Assembly (NCBI GenBank): GCA_031002005.1
Contig: JARYHS010009186.1
Coordinates: 108,536,829-108,600,828 of the forward strand
Source: Vandiemenella viatica
Taxonomy: Eukaryota; Arthropoda; Insecta; Orthoptera; Morabidae
DNA length: 64,000 bases
Direction: 5' to 3'
Below the pieces are notes generated by a model, which was given only the letters and a program-made list of their open reading frames with translations, was not told where the DNA came from and did no database searches. The translations under genes and the position numbers were made by a program. This document shows positions 45,352 to 56,573 of the stretch, piece by piece. Numbering within the stretch: the stretch's first letter is position 1; each line of letters begins with the position of its first letter.

Positions 45352-46461
45352 GAATTTTTCATCAATTGCTACTTTGCCGTTGGCGAAGAGAAGGAACATG
45401 CTTACCCTAGATGACCCGTGATAAAATTTTATGAATCAAATTCGATGAATAATAAGGTTGATGGCTTCTAGTAGACTGAAAGAATAACCGACTCATTTTT
45501 AGTAATATCTTTCTGATTTCGCCAGATTTATACTATTCTGCAGCCCTCTGCTATGACGTAAACACCTAAAGCTAACCCTTCCCGGGAGCCGAAGTGTCAT
45601 ACTCTATATCTCACATGAATATGACTAAGCTGAACCAAACACATATAGCATATCTGTGACTCTGTGATACGTGTGTTGCTATCTAGCGCTAACGAGACCA
45701 ATCGTTTTCGGCATCAGCGACGCCTAGTGGATAGGCTTTGAACTATCTCATGCACGTGACCTTGATAGTTAATACTTTTTGCCCTTTAACGATCGAATTC
45801 AGAAAAATTCCTTTTTTAAATATGTTGTTAACAAAGCGGAGACCTTAATCTTTAAAATGACACCTCATTTACCGATTTCGATTGAATATCAAGGGATATT
45901 AATGGCTCATCGTAAAAGAAAAACATGTTTTAGAAATAACGATACTTTTGCCCTTTAAGGGTTAAATTCCATTGTTAATTTATGATGGTACCAAAACGGG
46001 AACGAAAAACCTGGCTCATATCTCCTTTTGGAAGTAGTATATGTGATAAAAGCTAGAATTTTTCCCAGGACTTGGTGGGTTTCGCTAAGAACAATAACTG
46101 CCACAGGCTATAAATTTTGTTCCCGCTTCACCTTCTTACTGAATACAATAACGGTTAACAAGCGTCCATCAGATTACATGAAAAACAAAAGTGCGAAGTC
46201 ATCGAAACATGAATCGCGAATCATTCGGTAATCACCGTTCTCGTCGGACGAGCCAATCAATCTTCAGCTAAGGTTCCAAGATAGTTTCACTATTCCCAGG
46301 AATTTCTCTTTGTTTATTGTCTTCTGAATGGATGAGGGAAAAATATAAATTTATTACAATCGTAAATTTTTAATTCTCTCTCTTCACAACGAAGTTTTAC
46401 TCCTTTACAGAAAAAAATTATCACTTGCAGCTGTCATGCCTTTAGGACGGTAAGGAGTGAG
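45352..46461. other. Non-coding stretch with a dispersed repeat segment
   Basis: No gene is recognised. The part at 45660-45810 resembles 23550-23720 and is listed separately. The frame at 46028-46231 has no motif. Confidence 0.45.
45660..45810 (+). repeat. Dispersed repeat with GCTATCTAGCG core, copy 2
   Basis: Contains TTGCTATCTAGCG, CAGCGACGCCTAG, GATAGGCTTTGAACTATC and CCCTTTAACG in an order matching parts of 23550-23720. A second CCCTTTAAGGGTTAAATTCC follows near 45952. Unclassified; could be a fragment of a larger unrecognised transposon. Confidence 0.35.
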
Positions 46462-46619
46462 TTAAGGTAGGGTTCCGAACACGGCTGCAGCGTCGGACGC
46501 CAACCCCAGGTAGCAAACAAAAACTGCATACCTGCTGTCGCCTGTGGTCGGGGGTGTTCGGAACTCCGCAACAGGTCAGCCGTGCAGTCCGCTCTTAACC
46601 GTACCTTAAGCGTGGCAAG

Positions 46620-46928
46620 ATGTGTGATATTTCTGCTGAGATCATTGAAGTTCTGTTGGAAGAGGAAGATGATGATGATGTTTTGCTATTGAATAGCACC
46701 AACAAAAGAAGAAAGCTCGCAATGCCTTTGTACAAAAACAGAGCAGAAGAAGGAACTTATTTAGTACTCATTAAAAAACATATTTTGAGTGACGAAACAA
46801 TATTCAGGAGCTATTGTCGTTTAAATAAGAGACTTTAATTTTGTACTCAGCTTTATTTGTGACGAAATTAAACCACAATGTTTAAGAGCTGCTGTAAGTG
46901 CAGAAGAAAAATTATTCTTAACTTTAAG
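46620..46928 (+). pseudogene. Harbinger transposase, exon 1 (frameshifted)
   Basis: Starts MCDISAEIIEVLLEEEDDDD, an acidic N-terminus, followed by K-R-R-K-L and a segment ending in SDETIFRSYCRLNK. Then the frame must change near 46832 to continue as FNFVLSFICDEI and up to EEKLFLTL. The exon ends at a donor AAG/GTAAGT (46929). The layout (F-x-x-Y-F-R-M-x-x-x-x-F...I-x-x-E-E-R-L-x-x-T-L) fits the N-terminal part of Harbinger transposases. An in-frame stop at about 46836 follows the break. Confidence 0.78.
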
Positions 46929-46934
46929 GTAAGT

Positions 46935-47756
46935 CTACAAATTTGTAAATTTATCATTTTCTTTAGTCTTCTGGATTGTCAGATCTGTCGGTTCTGGAGA
47001 CGCAAGGCTGACAACAGAGTCACCTGACATATAATCCATTGTTCCATTTGTAAAAAGTACTTTGTCATGTCGTGATGCATTACTAGGACCTGGCGTGTCG
47101 TGTACATTTTCTGATGATGAAGAGCTTGGCGTTGAAGGAGCGGCTACCATCTCTTGAACTTTGATTAGGATGGGACCTCGCTGCCATTATTTCATAATCG
47201 GAAATCATTACGCCGATATTTTTTTTGGCTTCTGCCTTATAGACTGGTGGCAAACTCCTTAAAACTTCTGCAATATGACTGCAAAATAATTCAACATCAT
47301 CATTCTTCTTTTTAATAATACTTTTCAATAAATTTTGCCTCTTCTCGTCCCTTTCTTTCCAAATTTGTATAAGTTTATCGTCACTGCAACTTCTATGGCG
47401 TCTTTGTTTTCGATACTGCCTTGGTACTTTTTCTTTAACGTTGGGTAACTCAGTTGTTTCATCATTTTCTTCTATATCGGTATTCAGAAATTTGTCATTC
47501 TGTAATACCGAATGTTCCATTCCAAGATCTTTCTCTTCGGTTTCCGGTGTATTTTCTGTATCCTCTTCAATTTCTATTGCTGGAATATTCGATCCACCGG
47601 ATCTGTGCTGAGAAACGCCGTCTAGGAACGACAGCTGCAGGTGTCTCGTATTCTTAGAATTTTTTGAGGCAGCAGAGCCTGTTCCTAATTTACTTCTCTT
47701 TTTGAATCTCTGGTAACCATCTCTGATAAATTTCCATTTCTTCTTGCAGTCATTAC
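46935..47756 (-). pseudogene. Harbinger MADF/Myb-like accessory gene, exon 2
   Basis: On the minus strand a TTTGCAG acceptor (47757-47763) precedes NDCKKKWKFIRDGYQRFKKR, the C-terminal half of a MADF domain (the C-x-x-K-W-x-x-L/I-R-D-x-x-x-R signature). A Glu-rich linker, a basic patch RQYRKQRRHR and a segment like a BESS motif (DDVELFCSHIAEVLRSLPP) follow. The reading frame shifts near 47161 (three A where two keep it open), continuing as MVAAPSTPSSSSSEN to a stop near 46935. This protein type binds the element ends or helps transposase enter the nucleus. The exon lies wholly inside the transposase intron. Confidence 0.78.
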
Positions 47757-47801
47757 CTGCAAATAGAAAATATATGAGTAACATGTTTCGTTTTGTTTCA
47801 G

Positions 47802-48730
47802 ATTTTTGGCTACAGGTGAAAGCTACCAGTCCCTATCATTTGCTTATCGTATATCACGATCGTACATATCACGTATTGTGAAACATGTGCTTAGAGTTCT
47901 AAGACTGAAATTGATGCCAATATTGATGCCTTCTCCTACGCAAAGTGATTTCAAACGTATCGAACATAGAATTTTGGCTAGAAATGGAATATACCTAATT
48001 GTGTAGGTGGTATAGATGGCAAACATGTTCGTGTAAGAGCGCCAAATAACACAGGTTCACTGTTTTTTAATTACAAAAATTACTTTTCAATTGTTTTGTT
48101 GGCTATCGTGGATGCAAATTATAAATTCATAGCCGTTGATGTCGGTGCTTATGGAAAAGAATCTGATAACGGCATATTTCAAAAATCAGCCATGGGGAAA
48201 AAAATAGCAACAAAGACATTTAATATCCCTACACCAAAATGTTTGCCAGGCTCAACTGTGGTGTTACCCCATTTTTTGATTGGAGACGAAGCGTTTGCTC
48301 TGAGTGAATATATGATGAAGCCATATTCAAAAAGAGTTGCACGATTAGAAAGAGAAAAACAAATTTACAATTATAGATTATGCCGTGGACGACGTGTGAC
48401 GGAAAATGCTTTTGGGCTAATAAGCCAAGTGTTTAGAGTTTTTTATACTGCCATTTCTGTTGCTCCAGATGTCGTTGATGATCTGATATTGTCAGCGTGT
48501 TGCTTACACAATTTATTACGCTGAAAGTTACCTTGAAGAAAAAAATACTCCATTTTATACTTACATTAATAATGAAGCTAGAAGCCAGGATAAATATGTT
48601 AAGCTTTTCTCGGTTTGGAGGATTTTTAAACAGCCAAGGATTTGAGATTAGAGACAAATTGAAAGATTTCTTCTGCAGTGAATACGGTTCAGTGATGTGG
48701 CAAGAGGAATTAATTAATAATGTATCATAA
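47802..48730 (+). pseudogene. Harbinger transposase, exon 2, DDE_Tnp_4 type (broken)
   Basis: The acceptor TTGTTTCAG ends at 47801. Splicing to exon 1 gives L-T-L-R-F-L-A-T-G-E-S-Y, the conserved join of this family. An HTH-like stretch SLSFAYRISRSYISRIV follows. Then come the catalytic-domain motifs NCVGGIDGKHV (first D), FSIVLLAIVDANYKF (second D), GDEAF, and near the C-terminus GRRVTENAFG (E) and CCLHNLLR. The end is RDKLKDFF and VMWQEELI. The frame breaks near 47982 (one A short in an A run), near 48522 and again near 48605. Its role would be excision and insertion of the element in the nucleus, together with the MADF protein. Confidence 0.9.
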
Positions 48731-48917
48731 AGACTGATTTATAACAAATAATAAGTAAAATACTATATATACTCTTGGCGGACAGACGTTACCCTTTACA
48801 TTTTAGTAAAATCTTATTATTCATTATTTTGCTCACTATGTATGATAAATAATGTAATTTTATATGTATGAACATTTTACATTTAAATATATTTATAAGT
48901 AACCTTAAAATACTTAC

Positions 48918-49031
48918 TTTAATTAAGACATTGCGGTACTCAGTGTGACCTGCATCATAAATCACTGGATACTTTTGCACAGAATTTATTAAATTTTCTT
49001 CTTCGTTAACAGAAAAACTCATTGTCACCAA
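48918..49031 (-). pseudogene. Harbinger MADF accessory gene, exon 1
   Basis: The minus strand reads MSFSVNEEENLINSVQKYP (start at 49022, or the upstream ATG at 49031), matching the N-terminal half of a MADF domain (L-I-x-x-V-x-x-x-P-x-x-Y-D). It ends YRNVLIK directly before a GTAAGTA donor (48911-48917). The phase does not match exon 2, and about 14-16 residues of the domain (the W-x-x-I-A segment) are missing, so a small middle exon is expected. I did not find it. It may be lost. Confidence 0.7.
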
Positions 49032-49259
49032 ATAAATGCTTTCCTTCTGCGTGCGGCTGGCGGCACTACTGGTTCGTGCGCAGTAGCGCGGTCAGCGTCG
49101 CCGGCAGGGCTCAGCTGTCGGCGACGCTGTTGCCGTGTTCCGAACGCATTTCGTAGAAAACCATTGAAACCAGTGGTGACGCCTGTGGTCGGCCTTCAAG
49201 GTCGGCCGTCCGCTACCTGCTGTCTGCGGACTGCAGTCGTGTTCGGAACCGTACCTTTA

Positions 49260-51663
49260 TTGTTTTAAAGTAATGCAGTTAATAACCAAAGTAGCTGATG
49301 TGGGCTATTAGCTTTTTCTGGTAGATTCGAGACAGAAATTGCACGTAGAGTACCAATTCTGATCTATCCGCTGTGGTTATAATTGTTGGGGATAATTTAT
49401 TCAGTTGATGAGCCGTAGTTAAATATTCATCCAGTTTATTGTGTAGGCAGAAGCATATAATTTCCTCTAGACAGAGATATTATTCGGTTTAACTATTACA
49501 GATATCTTTAGACTTTGCCAGGATGGTCATTCTAATCTGGAAAATTTATTGTTTTATGGTTTTGTTTACTTTTTTATGCACCTTTTGAAAATTTTAATAG
49601 ATTCTCAGTAGGATCATTCAGATTGTTTTGAACACTTCATACGAGCACACAAACTATATACGCTAGTGGCTCTTTGGCATGCGGCGGTAGAATATTCTTT
49701 TTTGTTCTTTCTGTGTTTATGTTATGGATGCGTCTATAGTAGCATTCCGTCTCTTCTACTCGTATCTTATTACGTGTAAATGATGATGTATAATTTCTAA
49801 ATTTCGTAAAATGTACATATTGCTTGGGGAACATTCGTGGTTTTTTCAAATTTCTTATGACGAATCCAATACGCTTTTTATATTGTAACCACATGATATA
49901 TGGTATTTTTTATTCGTAAAAAGAAGTTGGAAGCCAATTTACTAGTATTACCTAGAAAATTTTAGACGTGTCTAACATCAATTTTATGTAGTAATTCGGC
50001 AAAACTTTTTCTTAAGCGACAATTTAACAATATCTCAACCGCGTGAATCGCATTAAGGTACTGAGAGATAGGTGGAATTCCCTGTAATCTCCGTTTCACT
50101 TCCATATTACACTTGCAGAAATATGTCGCTTATTGCATTTACTATTGTCAGTTATAATAATATTCAACTATTACAGATATCTGCTACATAAATATCATTA
50201 ATTTTTGTATTTTTAAATTACAGCAAAATAATTTTAAGAGATTGAGACTTATTATTTTGAAGGTGACCGATTCGTCATTTGTGTGATACTGCACCGCAGG
50301 CACAAATATACAAAATGAGAAAACAAAAGGTGAAGCGAAACAGTTACATAATGCTTTAGAGATTGCAGTGTGGGATTATGAACGTTGTTAAACTCTTTCC
50401 GAGGTAGAATGGAGAATCAAGTGTTTGTAATTACATTTTACGATCGTTTAGCTGCAGTCAGGTACACAATATCCAAGAGAAAAGGTTAATTTAATTGACT
50501 AATACAAAGCCATCACAACTACAGACAATAATTGTGTGTTTTCTTGTTACTAGTCTACTATATTACTTCAAATCCTCCTTCCACAAAGCAAATGTTGCAC
50601 CCGAAGAAACATAGGCACTTTCGTAGAAAGTCGTTTTGGGTACTGAGGATTTATTTTAATTCAACGAAAGGATTTAACTGTTATTTAATATTACAATATA
50701 AGTTCCGAGTTGAGTTTCGAACAGATCAAACAACAGTCACTTGCCATAAGAATCAATACTCTATATATCTCAAGTTATGTAGAGAACTTCAAAAAAATAT
50801 CAAACAAATTAACTCCAAAATATAAACCTTCCCTAATTTTCAATCACAAATTATAAACTACGTTAAAAGAAAGTGTTTCTAGTATTTGTTGTTTAAATAT
50901 AGAATGTGATATTTTTGCAGATAGTTTTAAAGTTCATACATAATAGCCTTTTTCAGGTAGACCTTGTAACGCTGGTAAATTAATATAAATTTATTCACGT
51001 TTAACTTCTTGTTGGAGCAAGACATTTTTTTAACAAGACGCATCATGAGCTCGAAATGTTAGGCAGACAGCAGAAGTTCGTCGGCGTTGTTTATCAGTTC
51101 TCCAACATCTGAAAAGGATAAAACTTGAACACACAAGAAATAAAATACTTAATTAAAAACTAAACTATTCCCTATTTTTAACGGCTTTAATTCAGAAGTA
51201 TTTGTTATTATTAGAGCATGAGCAGATTAATATGGATAATCATGTGAGCACACATATTTCTCTTCTGTTTGTAGCTTCTTTTTACCGTCGTTTAAGGTAT
51301 TCTACGTTACTATGAATAGAGTGGCTTTTATTCCGAAGTTACTTCACAGCTCAACCACCATAATTACTTTACTGAAATCAATTTCAACTTCTTTCTCTTT
51401 TATGATCCACATTCCACTCATCTTTTTAATTAACTTCCCTGTTTCACTAGGAAATAAAGAACAACCACCTGCAAGTTTTGTCAATGCTGGAAGATCATTC
51501 AATTAAATCTAATAACCGAATAAAACTTAAAAAAACTAGTATCACAGTAAAATTATCAGTAATTTAAATAGCAGAAAAATTGTAACACATAATATTTCAA
51601 TCCAAAGTTTACAACCTGGAAAAAAAGTCTGAAACTGGTGCTATTACTTTTATCATTCAGTGC
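49260..51663. other. AT-rich stretch, nothing recognised
   Basis: About 2.4 kb with no recognised gene or element. The frame at 50532-50825 (97 codons) has no motif. Confidence 0.5.
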
Positions 51664-51862
51664 AGTAGAACTCTATTTGACAATCTTGCCTCGCATTTTG
51701 GAGGACGGGGGTTCCAATCCCCTTCCAGCCTTCCAGATATGGATTTTCCAAATCACTCCAGGCAATTGGTGGAAGGGTTCATTGAATAGGCCATTACCCG
51801 ATTTCTTTCTCCTGTACTTTCCCCAAATCCTTTCCGGCCTCTAATGATCCATATTAATTATG
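51664..51862 (+). mobile_element. tRNA-derived SINE, partial and diverged
   Basis: Head traces GACAATCTTGCCTCGCATTTTGG lead to a B-box-like GGTTCCAATCCCC and TTCCAGATATGGATTTTCC, then CAAATCACTCCAGGCAATTGG and CCTTTCCGGCCTCTAATGATCC. The A tail is absent. An old copy of the main family. Confidence 0.8.
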
Positions 51863-53170
51863 ACGGAACCCTCTTAGAATATAATTTTACAAAATATTGA
51901 GTAAGGTTTTCGGTTTTGAATCAATAAAATACATAACCTGTCCAAATTTAAAGTCTGCAACTTATCGTGTTTAGGAATTAAAGTTGTATAAAAGGCAGAC
52001 AGCGTAACAACACAATGTGACTCCTTTTCCCAGTGGGTACTAAGCATTAGGTATACAAATACTAACAAAGTATCAGAATATATTCCGGTCGTCCTTAAAC
52101 TGGAGTATGAGAAAGAACTGGAGGCGGACATCTACTTGTCGAAACTGGGGACGGCGAGAGAGAAAAATGAAAAGCGAACGGCAACTGGCAAATCTAATGA
52201 ACAACAGTTTTGACGGAAGGCGCAGCGTCTCTTTTTTCCCTTCCCGTTTTAATTTGTCCTCGCGCTTGAGTTATAGAAGCTAAACGTAGGAACTAAATGG
52301 TTCTATCCCTCTCTCCCACCTCCCCCTTTTTTTTAACTCTGTGCGTGGGCGTCCGGCTCATTCCAATTGCTAAACGGCTCCTCCCGTCTCACATTCGGCG
52401 CTTTTGTCCGAGCGTCGGCGCAAGTGCAAATTGAATTAAAAACGCCAGTGGCCGCATCGGAGGCGTCGGCTGCGGCGGCGACGGTGGTAGCGGCGGCGGC
52501 GTCGAATTTGGAACATTTTGCGCGCGCCTCGACGCCGGTAGACGCTCTCGCTGGAGCTCCACTGCCGACTGTCCGTCCGTGTTAATTTGGGCGTCGCCGG
52601 TCCAACTCTGATTGGGGACAGCCGGGAGGGAATCCTGCGCGCCCAATGGACGCACCGACAGGTTTTTCATGTCTCTTTTTTCACCCCCTACTTTTTTTTT
52701 TTTTTTTTTTGAAGGAAACGGTTCGAGGTGTGGGGTTGCGAGACTGTCCACCACTGTCACCCAGTTTGTGTGTGTGTGTGTGTGTGTGAGGGGTAGGTAC
52801 GGCTGGCGGTGGCAGCTTTAGAATTCTAAATTGATGAAATTACGGAGGAAAAAGGCCTGGGAACGAGTCGGTTGCACGCGGACGTTTTTCCACAGTATTT
52901 GTTAAAGGAAATTACAGTTACATCGTGCCGGCGCCCGGCTGTGTACTAATTCGTCATGCAGCGCGGGCGGGCGGGCGCGTTAAGCCCTTTTAATAGCGCC
53001 CGTGAGATGCGGTTGCCGGGCAGGTACCTCGCAGATATGCTCACTAACCATCTCTCCACGGCGTGATTTTCGTGGGTGCGACTGCGATCTGTTGGGAATT
53101 GTTTTACATAGAATCTTAATACCTTGCCGTTCTATTATGTTTTCTACAGACCGAGAATTTTAAAATTTGA
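51863..53170. other. GC-rich island region, 52130-53060
   Basis: The longest GC island. It includes GGCGTCGGCTGCGGCGGCGACGG near 52464 and GCGCGGGCGGGCGGGCGCG near 52960. Nearby is a T run of 20 bases (52691-52710) and a (TG)n run. A minus-strand frame (52389-52760) is low-complexity Pro/Ser-rich and not a recognised protein. A regulatory role or an unrecognised exon is possible. Confidence 0.42.
52766..52788. repeat. (TG)n microsatellite
   Basis: A short pure TG run of about 11 units within the GC-rich island. Confidence 0.92.
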
Positions 53171-53378
53171 AACCGGGCGTGGTTAACGTTCTGACCTCAC
53201 ATTCGGGAGGACGCGGGTTTGAATTCCCGTCCGGCCATTCAGATTTTGAATTTGCATGTTTTTCCCAAATTACTCCAAGCGGATGTCCATCGAAAGACCA
53301 TGGCTGAATTACTTCCCTTTTATTGCAACCACTCCTTTCTCGCTTTAAGGACCTAGGCGCAGAAGCAAAAATAAATTA
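53171..53378 (+). mobile_element. tRNA-derived SINE, somewhat shortened
   Basis: Head AACCGGGCGTGGTTAACG, B box GGTTTGAATTCCCG, body ATTCAGATTTTGAATTTGC with a gap before TCGAAAGACCATGGCTG, and end GACCTAGGCGCAGAAGC with A-rich tail. It faces the inverted copy at 53763, tail-to-tail, about 385 bp apart. Confidence 0.84.
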
Positions 53379-53762
53379 ATTTAATAAAATAGGGACCAGC
53401 ATTGTGGCTTGTGGAACGGCAGAGTACTCTTTGGTGATTCAATCATAGAAATACTGAGTATCTCAGATTGTGTTTGCTACAGACTAAAAACTTAAAAATG
53501 GAACCAGCATTGACGGCACATCTCATTTGTGGTGATTCTATTTGTGAATAAACAACCAATGAATATCCAACAATCTATGTAAAATAATATGCTAATATAC
53601 AATTTATGTGGCTCCAACATAAGAGTGTAGATAATGAGCCAGTAAGCTAGACTGTAATATGATGGATACCTCTGACCTTAGCAAAGAGAATAGTGTCGCT
53701 GTTATAGCGTAAAAACAGATGATTGGAGTCTAAGGACAGAAGAATGCATGAAGAAAAATAGA

Positions 53763-54001
53763 CCTTTTTTTTTTACTTATGGCTTTACGCCTCGTCGACG
53801 GCTAAGGTCATTGACTGGGGACAAGGAATGGGAAGGAATTTGGCCATGGCATTTTGAAGGAAGCATCCCGGCTTTCACCTGAAGTGATTTGGAGAAATCA
53901 TGGAAAACCCAAATCTGGATGCTCGGACGGGGATTCGAACCCGTGTCCTCCCGAATGCGAGGCGAGGCCAGAACATTAACTGTTCACCGACCACGCTCGG
54001 T
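53763..54001 (-). mobile_element. tRNA-derived SINE, minus strand, with TSD
   Basis: The T run at 53765-53773 is followed by CTTATGGCTTTACGCCTCG, the full body and the reversed B box near 53930-53945, ending CCACGCTCGGT. The 12-bp duplication AAGAAAAATAGA lies at 53751-53762 and 54002-54013. A young copy of the CGTCGACG-tail subfamily. Confidence 0.92.
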
Positions 54002-54013
54002 AAGAAAAATAGA

Positions 54014-56573
54014 AAAACATTTCGAAATGAATAAAGCAGTGGTTGGATTAAATGTTTCATATTGGAGAAACGTGAGGCGAGTTTTCTGGAGTAGATTGTT
54101 TTCAAGATGACGACTTATATTTAACCAAAGAGAGGTAGCTATTGTTTGTCATTTTTAGTTGTAATCCAAGATGCATAGCGTGCTATATAAAAAAGGATTG
54201 ACTTCTTATTTACTTCATAATACACCATCAACATTACTGAATCTGATTCGAAGTTTTGAAGTACTTTATCTTTGTATACTGTACTGTTAAAGCACCCTTC
54301 ATTTGCGAAGGTGGATCGAGCAGCTAAGCCTTTTTTTTATAATTGAATTATGAAATGATTCATAAAAACATAAAAATTAAGATGATTCAAGAAAGTGGAT
54401 CCTGATGATCCTCAAAGAATTACGATATTCTTGATTGGAACATTACATGCCTAGAAACTTGAATGGAAAGTAAGTAAGCTTTAGTATTTATCAAAATCCT
54501 GCAATCGAATGATACATATTCCTCCAGAATTAAGTTTGCTTTGTGTTCAACATTTTATTCTGTATAGGAACAGCTCTAAGGACCAGTTACAAAAATGGTG
54601 TGTTTTTTCTGTTTATGAAATAGTAAATAATGTAGTTGCACTAACAGAAACTTTTAATTCTGCTGTTGAAAATTACATTGAAATTGATGGATTTGTTTCC
54701 CTGAAAGCTTGGAAACAGAAGTTGGTTTTGTAAATTTTATCTAAGGAACCTCCAAAATTATCAGTAGATAATGCTAAAGACAAAGTTTTGTTTTATTTAC
54801 TAGAAAATTATGATAACTATCTCGTATACTACAGTCAAATAAGCTACTGAAATTTTTATCACTCTACGATTATTCTTACAAATGAAATCCACATTCATCT
54901 CAACCTTGTAGAACAGACCACAATAAAGGTAGATCAGGACTGATGGAGATACTAATTTAAATTAAACATTTATAAAGGATGTCAATACAACTGTTTTTAT
55001 ATGGTTTAACTCCGAAAGCGTTTCGCCTTGCATTGAGGCATCGTCAGGAATGAATTATTTACATTGGTGTTATTAGGATTCGTAATCACAGATCTTTACT
55101 TTTGCCTCAAAGAATGTTTCCTCTAAAGCAATTTGTATAAAATTTAATTTGGGCAGAGGCATTATAAAAAGCTATCGAATACAGTTCCGTCAAATAAACG
55201 TTGTTTGAGTTGTGCATTTACACAGTTACTTGTTACCAAGTACAGCTACAGAGCCTTTAACTTCCGTTCAGAAGTTTTTACCAAACTTTCACCGCCGTTC
55301 ATAACCGTACGACTCTACTTTCATGGAAGTCCAAAAATTCTGCACTTATGAACTAAATTTACTTCGATTGGAATATCGATTTTGATTACCATGTTCAAAA
55401 AAATTTGCAACGTAAACAGACGTTCTTAACAACAGCGGAAACTTTAAAATTTTGTATAATGACAACTTTCTGTAATAAATCGTTTTAAGAAATTTTGAAA
55501 TTAAATCCAGTGTTGTCTATACCATCGTTATTATATTAGATGGTAGAACGTGCTTTCCTGATGTTCTATAGCAGAGGTTCTGAATGGCCGATAAACAGAT
55601 CCAAAATACCTTAGCTACGTGTGCCTTGGAGCGTGTGTCGTTTCGCGGGTTGCAGCAGCAGATGAGAGTAGGGGCTGGGTTGGTTCTGGCCTGCAGACAC
55701 AATTAGCTCGGCGCCTGTCGTCGACGTATAAAATGCTAATTGCGCTAACTCTTTTAGCGCCTTACAATCAGACTAAAAGCTTTAATTCATTAACTCCTCT
55801 GCAGCCACTCTGCGCGCAGCCGTCGACGGGAAAGATGTCGGAGTTTGTCATGTCCCCTTTTGTACTTTTACCCCTTTTTTAACCCCTAGATAATCTTGTC
55901 CTTGGGTCTAAAAGAATCTGGGATTTTATTACTTTGTTCCCATCAATTCGTTGACAAATCGGACTAATAACAGAATATCGTACACATCTTTTCCTTGCCA
56001 AAATTGGACTTAATGAAAATTAAACTAACGAACGCGTAAATCATGAAATCTTCAGTAGTAGATCCTGAAATTTCTTTACTGCAGCATCCTTTTCAGAAAG
56101 AAATAAGTTTCGTTCTTGCAGTTCTCAGTGGTCATTAGTGTTCAGTTTTCAGTTTTGCAGTTTTAAGAAAAGCATCGTTTTATTCTCCGTTGAGTAAAAA
56201 TGTCGTATTTATTGTATCTAACTTTATTATTACCTATAGCTTAATTATTGATAGTGTGAAAAACGCAATAAATTCCAATTTCTGTTCCACGCCTTCTGAA
56301 CAGAAGTAATCAGTACCAGAAATTTTTTGAACATTCAAACAGAATCACCACCTTTAGCAGCCCTGTCATTATCACTTAGACTTTTATTTCAATTATTAAC
56401 ATCGAAATCTCTGTCACTGCATTTAATCATTTGAGATGAATACGTGTTTGATCTATTATACCTTACCCGTTCTGAGAGATTTAATTTAATTTCAATTTCG
56501 AGAAAGCGCCCATGCTCCGATGGTAAAGTCTTTACATCCCCGCCATACCATCTCATGATTTTTCACTATCCAT
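54014..56573. other. AT-rich stretch with a small GC-rich patch at 55610-55840
   Basis: No gene is recognised. The frame at 54509-54733 (74 codons) has no motif. The patch at about 55610-55840 includes TCGGCGCCTGTCGTCGACG and GCGCGCAGCCGTCGACGG, and TAAT cores (GCTAATTGCGC, CATTAACTCC). One of the GC islands, weaker than most. Confidence 0.42.

Larger units (their letters stand above)
46465..49256. mobile_element. PIF/Harbinger transposon, 2792 bp, complete ends
   Basis: The 26-bp terminal inverted repeats (46465-46490 and 49231-49256) differ at two positions and begin AGGTA(G/C)GGTTCCGAACACG. A TTA triplet flanks both ends (46462-46464 and 49257-49259), the target duplication typical of PIF/Harbinger. 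Inside are a plus-strand DDE transposase in two exons and a minus-strand MADF-domain gene, the usual two-gene set of the superfamily. Subterminal zones (46540-46580, 49060-49160) are GC-rich with inverted GGTCGG/TGTTCGGAA copies. Frame breaks in both genes say this copy is dead or badly sequenced. Confidence 0.94.

Noticed and set aside
47454..47657. 67-codon plus-strand frame in the Harbinger element
   Set aside because: Antisense shadow of the MADF accessory gene exon.
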